Assembly: GCF_041146395.1 (NCBI RefSeq)
Contig: NC_090989.1
Location: forward strand, 283,742,343-283,806,342
Direction: 5' to 3'
DNA length: 64,000 nt
DNA from: Eulemur rufifrons
Taxonomy: Eukaryota > Chordata > Mammalia > Primates > Lemuridae
In this document: positions 24,140 through 34,974 of the stretch, one piece after another
How the letters are laid out: every line of letters begins with the position of its first letter
Position numbering within the stretch: the stretch's first letter is position 1
Translations under genes and position numbers: made by a program
The notes under the pieces: generated by a model
Told to the model about the DNA's origin: nothing
The model's input: only the letters and a program-made list of their open reading frames with translations
The model's database searches: none

Positions 24140-24540
24140 TACCGAACCCCCAGAACCTGTATTCATGGGAGACCTCATCTGGAAATAAGGACCTCTGCAG
24201 ATAGAGTGAAGTTAATGATCTCGAAATGAGAACATCCTAGATCAGGGTGGGCCCTAAACCCAATGACAAGTATCCTTACAGGAGCCACAGGGAGGAGACA
24301 CTGGGAGCAGAGGAGAGGCTGAGTGACGATGGAGGCAGGGGGTGGGGCGATGCGGCCACAAGCCAAGGAACACCTGGGCCACTAGGAGCCAGAAGAGGCA
24401 GGAAGGATCCTCCCAAGGGACTGTGGCCCTGTGACACCTGGATGTTGGAATTGTGGCCTCCAGAACTGGGAGAAACTAAATCTCTGTTGTTTTCCACCAA
24501 GCCATGATCATGTGTTGCAGCAGTGACTAGACGTGAGCCC
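24140..24540 (+). mobile_element. MaLR-type LTR (MLT1/MST-like), old solo copy
   Basis: The plus strand shows the typical order of these non-coding LTRs: CATCTGGAAATAAGG, AGGGTGGGCCCTAAACCCAA, GTATCCTTACAGGAG, CCACAAGCCAAGGAA and GGCCTCCAGAACTGGGAGAA followed by AAATCTCTGTTGTTT. Divergence is high, so the exact subfamily is uncertain. It has no coding capacity. Confidence 0.55.
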
Positions 24541-25604
24541 CTGAGCCTATGTCCTCCCATGCTGCGTCCCCAGGTCCAGCCCGGGGGAGCCCTCAACAAG
24601 CAGGGGAGTGACGGGGGCTTCTAGAAGGATCTGGAGGCTCAGAGGGCCCGGCCTGGATTCTAGAGTGGGGACACGGACCTGGGCCTCTGACGCCTTCACC
24701 AGCTGCAGGAAGGCGGTTCCCACGCACAGAGGAGTCCCGGACCCGCCCAGTGGGTAAGAAAGTGCCCCCTCAGCAAACGCCCCATTCCCGCCCTGCAGAG
24801 CGAAATTCCAGGAAAGAACGTGTCAGTGGAAAAGCCAGGCCCCTGGAAAAAGAGAATCAGGGATTAGGTAAAGCACTTGCTGTTTTTCACAGGCTGAAAC
24901 GAGGGCAGATAGACGGAGACCATCGGCCGCCGGGTAGGACGCCATCGCTTTTCCCGCCGGCACCCAGGGGTTTGCAGGGAAAGCGCGAGTTTACAGTCTG
25001 TTTGGTCTTGTTGCCCCTTGAAACATTCAACGGCTTAAAAGCACATTTGGCTCCGGGCCCAGAATTGGCTGACTGTCCCCAGGGAAGCCTCGTCCTCCTC
25101 CACGGCCCCCCTTCCTGTCACGGCTCTCCCAAACAGGGGATCCTTCCAGCATGGCGCCCCACGGCAGAGGCCCTCCTGCGGCCAGGCACCCAGGCCCTGG
25201 CTGCCCCCAGTCCCCTGCCTAGTCCACCCCAGACCCTCCTCCGGGAATGCTGGCACTGTACGGGGAGCTCAGAGTCCGCCGGGGCAGTGGCCAGGCAGCC
25301 CACGCTCCACCCGCAGCCGTGGGAGGATGCTGGGACAGAGTCCCCATCACGCACGAGAAGGACAGTCCTGGGAGCCTCAGCCCTTGAAACAGCTTGTTCC
25401 AGCTCCTCCTAGAAGGTTCCAGGGCTTCACAGACCTCATGGGCCAGAGGACTCAGGTGTTCTTGGGGCCTGTGCAGGGGTCCGGAGACAGAGCGCCAGAG
25501 GCCCGGGGCAAGGCCAGGCACCGTGGCACCACTGGGGCAGCCCCGGTCCAATGTCCTGTCTGGCCTCTGGCTGCCGGGATCCCACCCAGCTGGAGAAGGT
25601 CCTA

Positions 25605-25700
25605 CTCGGCTGCCGTTTCGCTAGGTGACCTTCAGCAAGCCCCTCAGCCTCCCTGGTGCTGGCTTCCTGAGCTGCGAGGAGGGGCGAGATCCCCTCTTGC
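25605..25700 (+). mobile_element. MIR SINE fragment
   Basis: AGGTGACCTTCAGCAAGCCC, CTCAGCCTCCCTGGTGC and GAGCTGCGAGGAGGGGCGAG resemble the sense MIR text for the tgtgaccttgggcaag and cctcagtttcctcatc segments. Confidence 0.4.
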
Positions 25701-26059
25701 TGGGCACTGTGGGGGCCGGTGGAGGCAGAGGGGGAGGGCCACTGTCACGAGGCTGCCTTGCCTCTTGCCTGGCTACGTCTGGCCACTGAAAGAAACTGTC
25801 ACACCCGCCCTGTGCCAAGGGCCAAGCACTCTATCTGGCCTTCGTGTCTGTTTCCGAAAACACAAAGCTGGTTCCTGACTAAGCCCTGGATTGAAAGGAG
25901 ACTTCCCTGCACGGGTGGCCCTGGCTCCCCTGCCCTGCCCCTCCCTGCACGGTGGCGGCTGTGGGCGTGGAGATTTTCTTGCCCATGGTTGTTCATGGCC
26001 TGTGGGAGAGCTCACCCAGCCCAGGCCCGAGCGCTGCTGGTCGGGTTCACGCTGGAAAA

Positions 26060-26620
26060 CTGTCCACGTGCCACGGTGAGAGCGCGAGAGCGGGCCAAAA
26101 CCGCCTGCTTTGCCCAGATTCTCCCGCCAGCGAGAGGCACACGTGGCACCGGGTCCCCGTCCGCGCGACCCCTGAGCCGGCTTTGAGCACCTGCTCCCCA
26201 GGAGAGCACGGAGGCCGCGTCCTGCCCGGCCGAGGACGGCCCCGGCGTCCCGCGGTTCATTCCAGTCTCTGGGCAAGTCCCGTCAGAAGCGTGCCCGGAG
26301 GGTGTGTCTGGATCCCTGGCACTTTGGCAGTGCCGGCAGGCCCCACGCGCCCGCCCCGCCCTGCTGAACCCCAGGCTGCCGCTTGCTGGAAACCTGAGCC
26401 GCGGGCGCCGGGCCTGGCGGAGCCCCACCCACCCCTCCTCCTCCGCGGGGGCCCACCCGTGTCCACACAGCAGCGGCTGCTTTGGTCTTTCCCGGGCCGT
26501 CGGCATTGGCCACTGGCCCTGCCGCTCCACCCCCCTCCCCGCTGGACCAGCACCCGCAGCGCAGCTACCTGTCACCAGGTGCCGGTCACTGGGAGGCGGC
26601 CAGCCGGCGCTTTGCCGCAT
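26060..26620. promoter_or_regulatory. CpG-rich region (CpG-island-like) in intron 4
   Basis: CpG dinucleotides are dense here, for example GTCCGCGCGACC, GGCCGCGTCCTGCCCGGCC, GGCGTCCCGCGG and GAGCCGCGGGCGCCGGGCC, in contrast to most of the intron. Such orphan islands may mark alternative promoters or enhancers. No transcript start can be shown from the sequence. Confidence 0.4.
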
Positions 26621-26659
26621 TCAACCTCGCGAAATTTTGCCACAGCTCCATGATGTGCC

Positions 26660-26780
26660 CACGTTCACGATCCCATTTTATAGACGGAAAAGTCAGGGTG
26701 CAGAAGTCGCTGGGCAGCTTGCCCCAGGCCCAAATCCAACGCGTGACAGAGCTCAGCGTCCAGCCCAGGTTGTGCTGACC
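26660..26780 (-). mobile_element. MIR SINE fragment
   Basis: CCCATTTTATAGACGGAAAA, GTCAGGGTGCAGAAGTC, CAGCTTGCCCCAGGCC and GACAGAGCTCAGCGTCCAGC follow the antisense MIR order. Confidence 0.55.
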
Positions 26781-27157
26781 TCGGCCGTAGTGACGCCGCG
26801 CGGTGCCCACTGCGATGTTCCGGAAGCTGAGACTGGAGTTTCATCCTCCGCACGTGTACAGTCACAGGGGGAACGGCCGCCCCGTCCCCGCTAGCAGACG
26901 TCGCTACCGTTACCGCACAAGTGGAATAAGCACACGTATGTCTCCACCGCGTGCCCGCAGCAGGGCCCCAAGACTGAGCCAACGCCATGTCCTGTCCAGT
27001 GGCCCCTGAGTCACCAACAAGACACACAGCCCCAAGGACCCTGCCTCAGAAATGACACAGGGAGGGCCGGACGCAGGGAGGGCATCCTACGCCGCCGCGC
27101 GTGCCAGAGGCTCCAGGGAGCTACGCCGGCTCTCAGGCATTCCAGGAGGAACTGCCG

Positions 27158-27212
27158 CCCTGCCCTGCCCTGCCCTGTCCTGCCCTGTCCTGCCCTGTCC
27201 TGCCCTGTCCCG
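27158..27212. repeat. CCCTG/TCCTG pentanucleotide array
   Basis: About eleven 5-bp units of CCTGC or CCTGT. The transcribed strand carries repeated GGGCA/GGACA, so nascent COL5A1 RNA has several GGG runs 2-7 bases apart, compatible with a G-quadruplex. Confidence 0.9.
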
Positions 27213-27881
27213 TCTCTGGGGCCCTGGTGGAGGAAACCTGGGAGCCAGCATTGCCCTCGGAAACCATCCAGCCCTGTGGTTTTCAAACCCACTGAGCCCC
27301 ACAGCCCTTGGTGCAGCCCGCATCTGCAAAGCCCAATTTGTGTAAAAGGAAAAGAAGCCCAGCAGGGGGTCCTGGCTGCCCCCAACCCAAGCTGAGGGCG
27401 CATCAGTCCCTGAAGTGCTCTTGGGACACAGTCTCCGGACCCTGCACGGACCACTGTCCCGGCTCCCCAGGAGGCAGAGCCCTGGAACCCGACTCTTGGA
27501 GGCCCCACATGACTCCGTGGCCCTCCCCTGGGCAGCAGGGATCACCGGTCACCTGCGTCCTGGCGGTGGGACAGGGTGCTCCCACACTGCCTCAGGCTGA
27601 GCCCCAGGCCACGAAGGCTCCATGGCTGGAGTGGAGGCCCCAGAGCCCACTCTGCCCGGCCCCCGGACCCCAGGCTCTGAGGCAGCCCCCAGGAAGCAGG
27701 GCTCTGGCTGGACACCGCTGGAGGCTGCTGGGTCAGGGCACTCCAGGGTGGGTCGGCAGGGGTCTTCCTGGTGCAACACGCAGTGGCCAGCTCCGCCCCC
27801 CAAGTCCCCCGAGCATGACCACCCCCTTCCGAGCACGGCCTCCAAGGCGGGAAAGTGGAAGTCGCGCTTCCACAGGCCTCA

Positions 27882-28493
<612 letters not shown>

Positions 28494-28618
28494 TCAAACA
28501 CCGAAAACCTTGGAATTCTCGTCCCCAGATGAGGACAGCTGTGCGAACCCTGTAAGCTCCTCGGGAAGCCCAAGTGTGAGGACGGGTGTGGGGCACTCAG
28601 CACAGGGTGGGCTCCCAG

Positions 28619-28692
28619 TGGCAGCCGGCACAGCCCTGGGGCAGCCGGCACAGCCCTAGGGCAGCCGGCACAGCCCTGGGGCAGCCGGCACG
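28619..28692. repeat. 20-bp tandem repeat, about 3.6 copies
   Basis: Unit GGCAGCCGGCACAGCCCTGG repeats with one change (TAGG for TGGG) in the second copy. Confidence 0.9.
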
Positions 28693-29084
28693 TCCCGGCA
28701 TTGGCACGAGACTACAAGTCCTATGTCTGAACCCCGATGCAAACGGCAGAGAAGACGGTTTTCACGGGAACAGTGGAACCAGCGCATCTACAGGAAAGCC
28801 TTAACGAGGGACACAGGAGTCACAGCCTGTCAAAGACCTTGAGGTCTTCAAAGATTGTCACCCACGACCTCAGATGTGTTCGCCACGAACAAGGTGACTG
28901 TCACCCACCAGTGTCTGGGTGTGCACCCACCGGAGAATTCCGGCAAGACGTGCCTGTGTTTCTCCTCAGCACCCACTCCCGCGTCTAACGTGTGCATCGA
29001 GGGTGCCTTCAATCCTGCCCGCAACACGCTGGGCGTCACCACCTCCTACGTCCCTTCTGATGCAAAGCGGCCGCGTTTGACACG

Positions 29085-29180
29085 TTTAGTGCATTTTACA
29101 CATGGGGAACAGAGACTCGGGGGGAGAAAAGACCCCCCACAGCCACGGGGATAAGCCAGGTCTCGGGGCTCCAGCTCCCC
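29085..29180 (-). mobile_element. MIR SINE fragment
   Basis: GCATTTTACACATGGGGAAC, AGAGACTCGGGG and GATAAGCCAGGTCTCGGGGC resemble antisense MIR core text. It is diverged. Confidence 0.45.
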
Positions 29181-29290
29181 ACCCTCTCCTCTTGGTGCCA
29201 CCGCACCTGCCGTGACGCCCACATCCAACCAGCGGGCGTCAGCCTGCTCTCCCCTCCAGCAGGAGGACTGGGTTCCCCCCGTGCCACTTA

Positions 29291-29710
<420 letters not shown>

Positions 29711-30129
29711 TCAATTCAAATGCAACTCCTCCGCGAAACCTGACTGGTCCTTCCAGCTGGGAGCCCTCGCACCCTGTTCTCAGTTCCTGCACCTCAGCAC
29801 ATCTGCACAGAAACCCCAGTTAGAACCTGCTAGACTGTGCGCGTCCTCTGGGCAGAGGCTGTTTCTGATGCCCGTGTGTATCCTCCACGCGCCCACCCAT
29901 TCAGCATTCGCTGGAGGCAGGAGGGAGACCGGAGGGACGGGGAAGGCGGGAGGATGGGGGAAGGAAGGCAACAGCCGCGAGACCACAGCTAGAACCGCAC
30001 TTTTTGGTATTTCCGGTCAACATGCAAAACACAGAAAAAGCAGAAATAAATCAAAAGACTGCAATCCAAATTTAAAATTAAAAAAAAAAAAATCCTAGTA
30101 TGTTGACAGGAGGAAATGCCCCTCTAACA

Positions 30130-30400
30130 TGGGCCGGGAACAGTCGGAGGTCACCAAAGGCAGAGCCCGCGCCACACGCTTGCCCTCGGTCCGCCGGCAC
30201 GCCAGGAAACCTGGGCCCCTCCTCTGCGTCGCCCCGGGGGGTAAGGTCAGCCACGCGCGCTGCGTGTGACCTGCAGTCCTGCCAGGCGCCGGGCGCTGGC
30301 ACACGGCCGTGCGGCCACTCGGAGCGCGGTCGGTGTCGAAGCGCCCAGCCAAGTCAGTGCTTCTGAGAGCGGCCAGAGCAGGGGCCCCGGCAAGGTGGCA
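30130..30400. promoter_or_regulatory. CpG-rich patch in intron 2
   Basis: Dense CpG with GTCCGCCGGCACGCC, CACGCGCGCTGCGTG, GGCGCCGGGCGC and GGAGCGCGGTCGG, next to an A-run at 30078-30091. Possible regulatory island; no start site is visible. Confidence 0.3.
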
Positions 30401-31439
30401 ACACGGGCACACTGAAAGGGCAGGGACCTGCTGCCGGGGCCGCCTTACACTCGCCCACCCTCCGGAGGGCTTGAAGGACCTGAAGACGACGAGAATCCAC
30501 CCCCAGAGCCACCCTCTGGGTCAACCAGACGGCCCAGGAGGCCCCCGCCCCCTGCCAGCGGCAGAGCAGGGCTGGGCGCAGTGGCGCACGCAGCTATCCG
30601 AGGGCGCCCTCTGCTGACGGAATCGCGGTGCAGCGGGGCCGCGCGACTCGCCACCTCTGCTTCCCACCACGGGAGCCGGGGAGCAGACGCCCTGTTGGGA
30701 GAGGGGACAACAAAGACCCCCCCAACACCCAACAGCGTCCTAAGGCTCCCAGGAGGGCAGAGAAGGACACGGCCTGCCGCGGCCTCGGCACCCTCTGTGG
30801 GACACGGGGCAGAGAGCCAGGAGAGAGGGAGACCAGGCCCCAAAGCCCAGCCCAGACCTCTGTGTGAGACCTCAGGGCTGCGACCACAGCTGAGGAGCCA
30901 TCATATGGGCGTCCCAACCCGCTCGCGGAGGTGCTGACCCCGAGGCCCAGGGCTCCCAGCTCAGGGTCAGGCACCCTGTGTGGACAAGCCGGATGCCTTG
31001 GTCTGTCTGCTGTGCTCAGAGCCATGATGCAGCTGTCCCCGCAGAGGCCTGGGTCACGGGTGGGCCTGGCTCAAGGTCCCCATCCCCCATGCTGAGGGAC
31101 AGCTTCAAGTGGTGGGTGACAATGGTCAATGCAGCCGTCCAGGGAAAGGCAGGTGTCACCAAGGAGCCGGTACAGCTGTCCTCCACTGCTGGGCAGGAAG
31201 CCGTTGGGGAAGAGATTCATTGGGGTCACCATTGCCACACAGCCATCAGCTTCACACTGTCCCTCCAAGTGGGCGAGGAATCTGCGATGACAGCCTTAGC
31301 GGGTCCCTATGGGGGGGTACACCCACGGTGCACACCCACGGTGGAGACGCCGGCTGGCAAGGCCAGCGGCAGGGTCTCGGATGCCCCCATGGTCCTGAGT
31401 GAGTGGGCACCCACAGCCCAGGGCGGAGTCCCACCTGGA

Positions 31440-31487
31440 GCGGCACCCAGGTCCCCACCACACCCAGGTCCCCACCACACCCAGGTG
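31440..31487. repeat. 18-bp tandem repeat, about 2.6 copies
   Basis: ACCCAGGTCCCCACCACA repeats directly in intron 2. Confidence 0.8.
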
Positions 31488-31824
31488 GGCGGCGCAGCTG
31501 CTAGCCACTCCCTCGCTCTCACCGCAGAGGGTCACCTGGCTCCCGCCCCAGCCCAGGACGCCGCTGTGTCCGACAGTCACTGTCTTAACAGCGAAGGAAG
31601 GGAAAGGGGAGAGCTCATTTCCGCAGCTCGACACACCGCGAGGACCACCAACCGCCACGTCTCGCGGCTCATTACGATGCTGTTTCTCAAGTTCGAACAT
31701 CACTACAGTAACAAATTTTCTCAGCTCACATAAAACTCAAAAGGATAAGTTATGTTTAACATAAATCTCTCTCCTGGCAAAATAACAATGGATTTATTGT
31801 CACCGAAAGATGGCCCACAGGCGT

Positions 31825-32035
31825 CACGACAGGAGCCGGGACGCCGCCGCGCTCTATGATCTACGTGGTCTGGGCGGCGCGGGAGGCGCAGGGCGGCCAC
31901 CGAACACTCCGAATCTCGCTGCTCCCGGGAAAGCCGCAGCGGAGGGGTGGGCGCCGCGAGAGGCCCGGTTACCCCCTAACGGCATTCGCCCTGCTCCTCC
32001 GCCGAGGCCCTGCGGCAAGAGCAGTTTTAGGTATA
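31825..32035. promoter_or_regulatory. CpG-rich patch in intron 2
   Basis: GGACGCCGCCGCGCTC, GGGCGGCGCGGGAGGCGC and GGGCGCCGCGAGAGG mark a compact CpG cluster directly beside an AT-rich stretch (31680-31810). The AT-rich/CpG-rich boundary is sharp. Confidence 0.3.
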
Positions 32036-32139
32036 CAGGAGGAGCCTAATAAATGCGTCTGCCATGAAACTGAACCAAGGGCTATTGGGCATATTGACTG
32101 ATCACTTGATTTGCTCATGTGATCAATCAGCACCTTCTG

Positions 32140-32430
32140 GTCCCCTGTGTGCCAGGCTCTAAGGAGACACAGTCAAGGACATACATATGGTCCCTGTCCT
32201 CAGGAAGTGACATTTCCACAATGGAGACAAAAACAATAATCAAATAAGTTGATCAAATAATTGCAAAGTGTGCGATGGGGGGAGATGAAGGACAGAGGCC
32301 AGAGGATACAGGGGACATGACATGATGTCGGGGTCTGGCTAACTCTGGCAGGGGGACAGGAACCTGGGAGGGGATGTCTCTGCCGGCCCCTGGTGGCACA
32401 ACCCACAGTGCCAGGCTGAGGGGGACAGAG
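32140..32430 (-). mobile_element. L2 LINE fragment
   Basis: TGTGTGCCAGGCTCTAAGG, GGTCCCTGTCCTCAGGAAGT and AATGGAGACAAAAACAATAA match the reverse complement of the L2 3' end (tgtgccaggcactg, ccctgccctcaaggag, gggagacagacaa). Confidence 0.6.
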
Positions 32431-32731
32431 TGCCAGGGCCGAGGGCTCAGGATCTAAGGGGGCAAGGGGAGGACCACACAGGAGACTCCTCAGCTTCAGT
32501 GTCAGATTTGGGCCGGAGCTGTGTGAGGGGCCCTGGGGAGGAAGCTGTCACCCGGCAGCCCCAGTGGGGGGACGTGGTCCTGGTACCTCCAGTGTGGCCT
32601 CCAGGCGTCACTGCATTCACTGCGGTCAGAAAAAAGGTTCCAATGCCCTGCGCTAGTCCACCCCCCGGAGACACCTGGGAGCCAAGGTGGGGAGAAGAAA
32701 GGCCCTCTAATCCCAAACTGATTATCAGGTG

Positions 32732-34974
32732 CAGGCCACCCCCTAGCCAGGGGGGACCCTCACTTCCTACTGCACAGGGTCCCCAGGGCCAGGCCACCCC
32801 CTAGCCAGGGGGGACCCTCACTTCCTACTGCACAGGGTCCCCGGGGCCAGGCCACCTCCTAGCCAGGTGGAACCCTCACTTCCTACTGCACAGGGTCCCC
32901 AGGGCCAGGCCACCCCCTAGCCAGGTGAGACCCTCACTTCCTACTGCACAGGGTCCCCAGGGCCAGGCCACCTCCTAGCCAGGTGGAACCCTCACTTCCT
33001 ACTGCACAGGGTCCCCGGGGCCAGGCCACCCCCTAGCCAGGTGGAACCCCTAGTTCCTACTGCACAGGTGACCAGGGCCAGGCCACCCCCTAGCCAGGTG
33101 GGACCCTCACTTCCTACTGCACAGGGTCCCCAGGGCCAGGCCACCTCCTAGCCAGGTGGAACCCTCACTTCCTACTGCACAGGGTCCCCGGGGCCAGGCC
33201 ACCCCCTAGCCAGGTGGAACCCTCACTTCCTACTGCACAGGATCCCCAGGGCCAGGCCACCCCCTAGCCAGGTGGAACCCTCACTTCCTACTGCACAGTG
33301 TCCCCAGGGCCAGGCCACCCCCTAGCCAGGTGGAACCCTCACTTCCTACTGCACAGGGTCCCCAGGGCCAGGCCACCCCCTAGCCAGGTGGAACCCTCAC
33401 TTCCTACTGCACAGGGTCCCCAGGGCCAGGCCACCCCCTAGCCAGGTGGGACCCTCACTTCCTACTGCACAGGGTCCCCAGGGCCGGGCCATCCCCTAGC
33501 CAGCTGGGACCCTCACTTCCTACTGCACAGGGTCCCCAGGGCCAGGCCACCCCCTAGCCAGGTGGGACCCTCACTTCCTACTGCACAGGGTCCCCAGGGC
33601 CAGGCCACCCCCTAGCCAGGTGGAACCCCTAGTTCCTACTGCACAGGGTCCCCAGGGCCAGGCCACCCCCTAGCCAGGTGAGACCCTCACTTCCTACTGC
33701 ACAGGATCCCCAGGGCCAGGCCACCCCCTAGCCAGGTGGAACCCTCACTTCCTACTGCACAGGGTCCCCAGGGCCAGGCCATCCCCTAGCCAGGTGAGAT
33801 CCTCACTTCCTACTGCACAGGATCCCCAGGGCCAGGCCACCCCCTAGCCAGGTGAGACCCTCACTTCCTACTGCACAGGGTCCCCAGGGCCAGGCTATCC
33901 CCTAGCCAGGTGGAACCCTCACTTCCTACTGCACAGGGTCCCCAGGGCCAGGCCACCCCCTAGCCAGGTGGGACCCTCACTTCCTACTGCACAGGGTCCC
34001 CAGGGCCAGGCCATCCCCTAGCCAGGTGAGACCCTCACTTCCTACTGCACAGGGTCCCCAGGGCCAGGCCACCCCCTAGCCAGGTGGAACCCTCACTTCC
34101 TACTGCACAGGGTCCCCAGGGCCAGGCCATCCCCTAGCCAGGTGGGACCCTCACTTCCTACTGCACAGGGTCCCCAGGGCCAGGCCATCCCCTAGCCAGG
34201 TGAGACCCTCACTTCCTACTGCACAGGGTCCCCAGGGCCAGGCCACCCCCTAGCCAGGTGAGACCCTCACTTCCTACTGCACAGGGTCCCCAGGGCCAGG
34301 CCACCCCCTAGCCAGGTGGGACCCTCACTTCCTACTGCACAGGGTCCCCAGGGCCAGGCCACCCCCTAGCCAGGTGAGACCCTCACTTCCTACTGCACAG
34401 GGTCCCCAGGGCCAGGCCACCCCCTAGCCAGGTGGGACCCTCAGTTCCTACTGCACAGGATCCCCAGGGCCAGGCCACCCCCTAGCCAGGTGGAACCCTC
34501 ACTTCCTACTGCACAGGGTCCCCAGGGCCAGGCCACCCCCTAGCCAGGTGGAACCCTCACTTCCTACTGCACAGGGTCCCCAGGGCCAGGCCACCCCCTA
34601 GCCAGGTGAGATCCTCACTTCCTACTGCACAGGATCCCCAGGGCCAGGCCACCCCCTAGCCAGGTGAGACCCTCACTTCCTACTGCACAGGGTCCCCAGG
34701 GCCAGGCTATCCCCTAGCCAGGTGGAACCCTCACTTCCTACTGCACAGGGTCCCCAGGGCCAGGCCACCCCCTAGCCAGGTGGGACCCTCACTTCCTACT
34801 GCACAGGGTCCCCAGGGCCAGGCCATCCCCTAGCCAGGTGAGACCCTCACTTCCTACTGCACAGGGTCCCCAGGGCCAGGCCATCCCCTAGCCAGGTGGG
34901 ACCCCTAGTTCCTACTGCACAGGTGACCAGGGGTAGGCCACCCCCTAGCCAGGTGGGACCCTCACATCCTACTG
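32732..34974. repeat. 58-bp minisatellite, about 38-39 copies
   Basis: The unit contains CAGGCCACCCCCTAGCCAGG, then TGGAACCCTCACTTCCTACT and GCACAGGGTCCCCAGGGC. Spacing is 58 bases with very few indels. Variable sites are GGAACC, GAGACC or GGGACC after CCAG, CCACCC or CCATCC or CTATCC, and GGTCC or GATCC. A rare variant series (GAGATCC, GGATCC, CTATCC) starts at 33794 and again at 34606, exactly 812 bases or 14 units apart, which shows block duplication. No spacers of unique sequence separate the units. Confidence 0.97.

Noticed and set aside
32732..34974. CRISPR-like appearance of the 58-bp array
   Set aside because: Units abut directly without unique spacers, the genome is mammalian, and there are no cas genes; it is a minisatellite.
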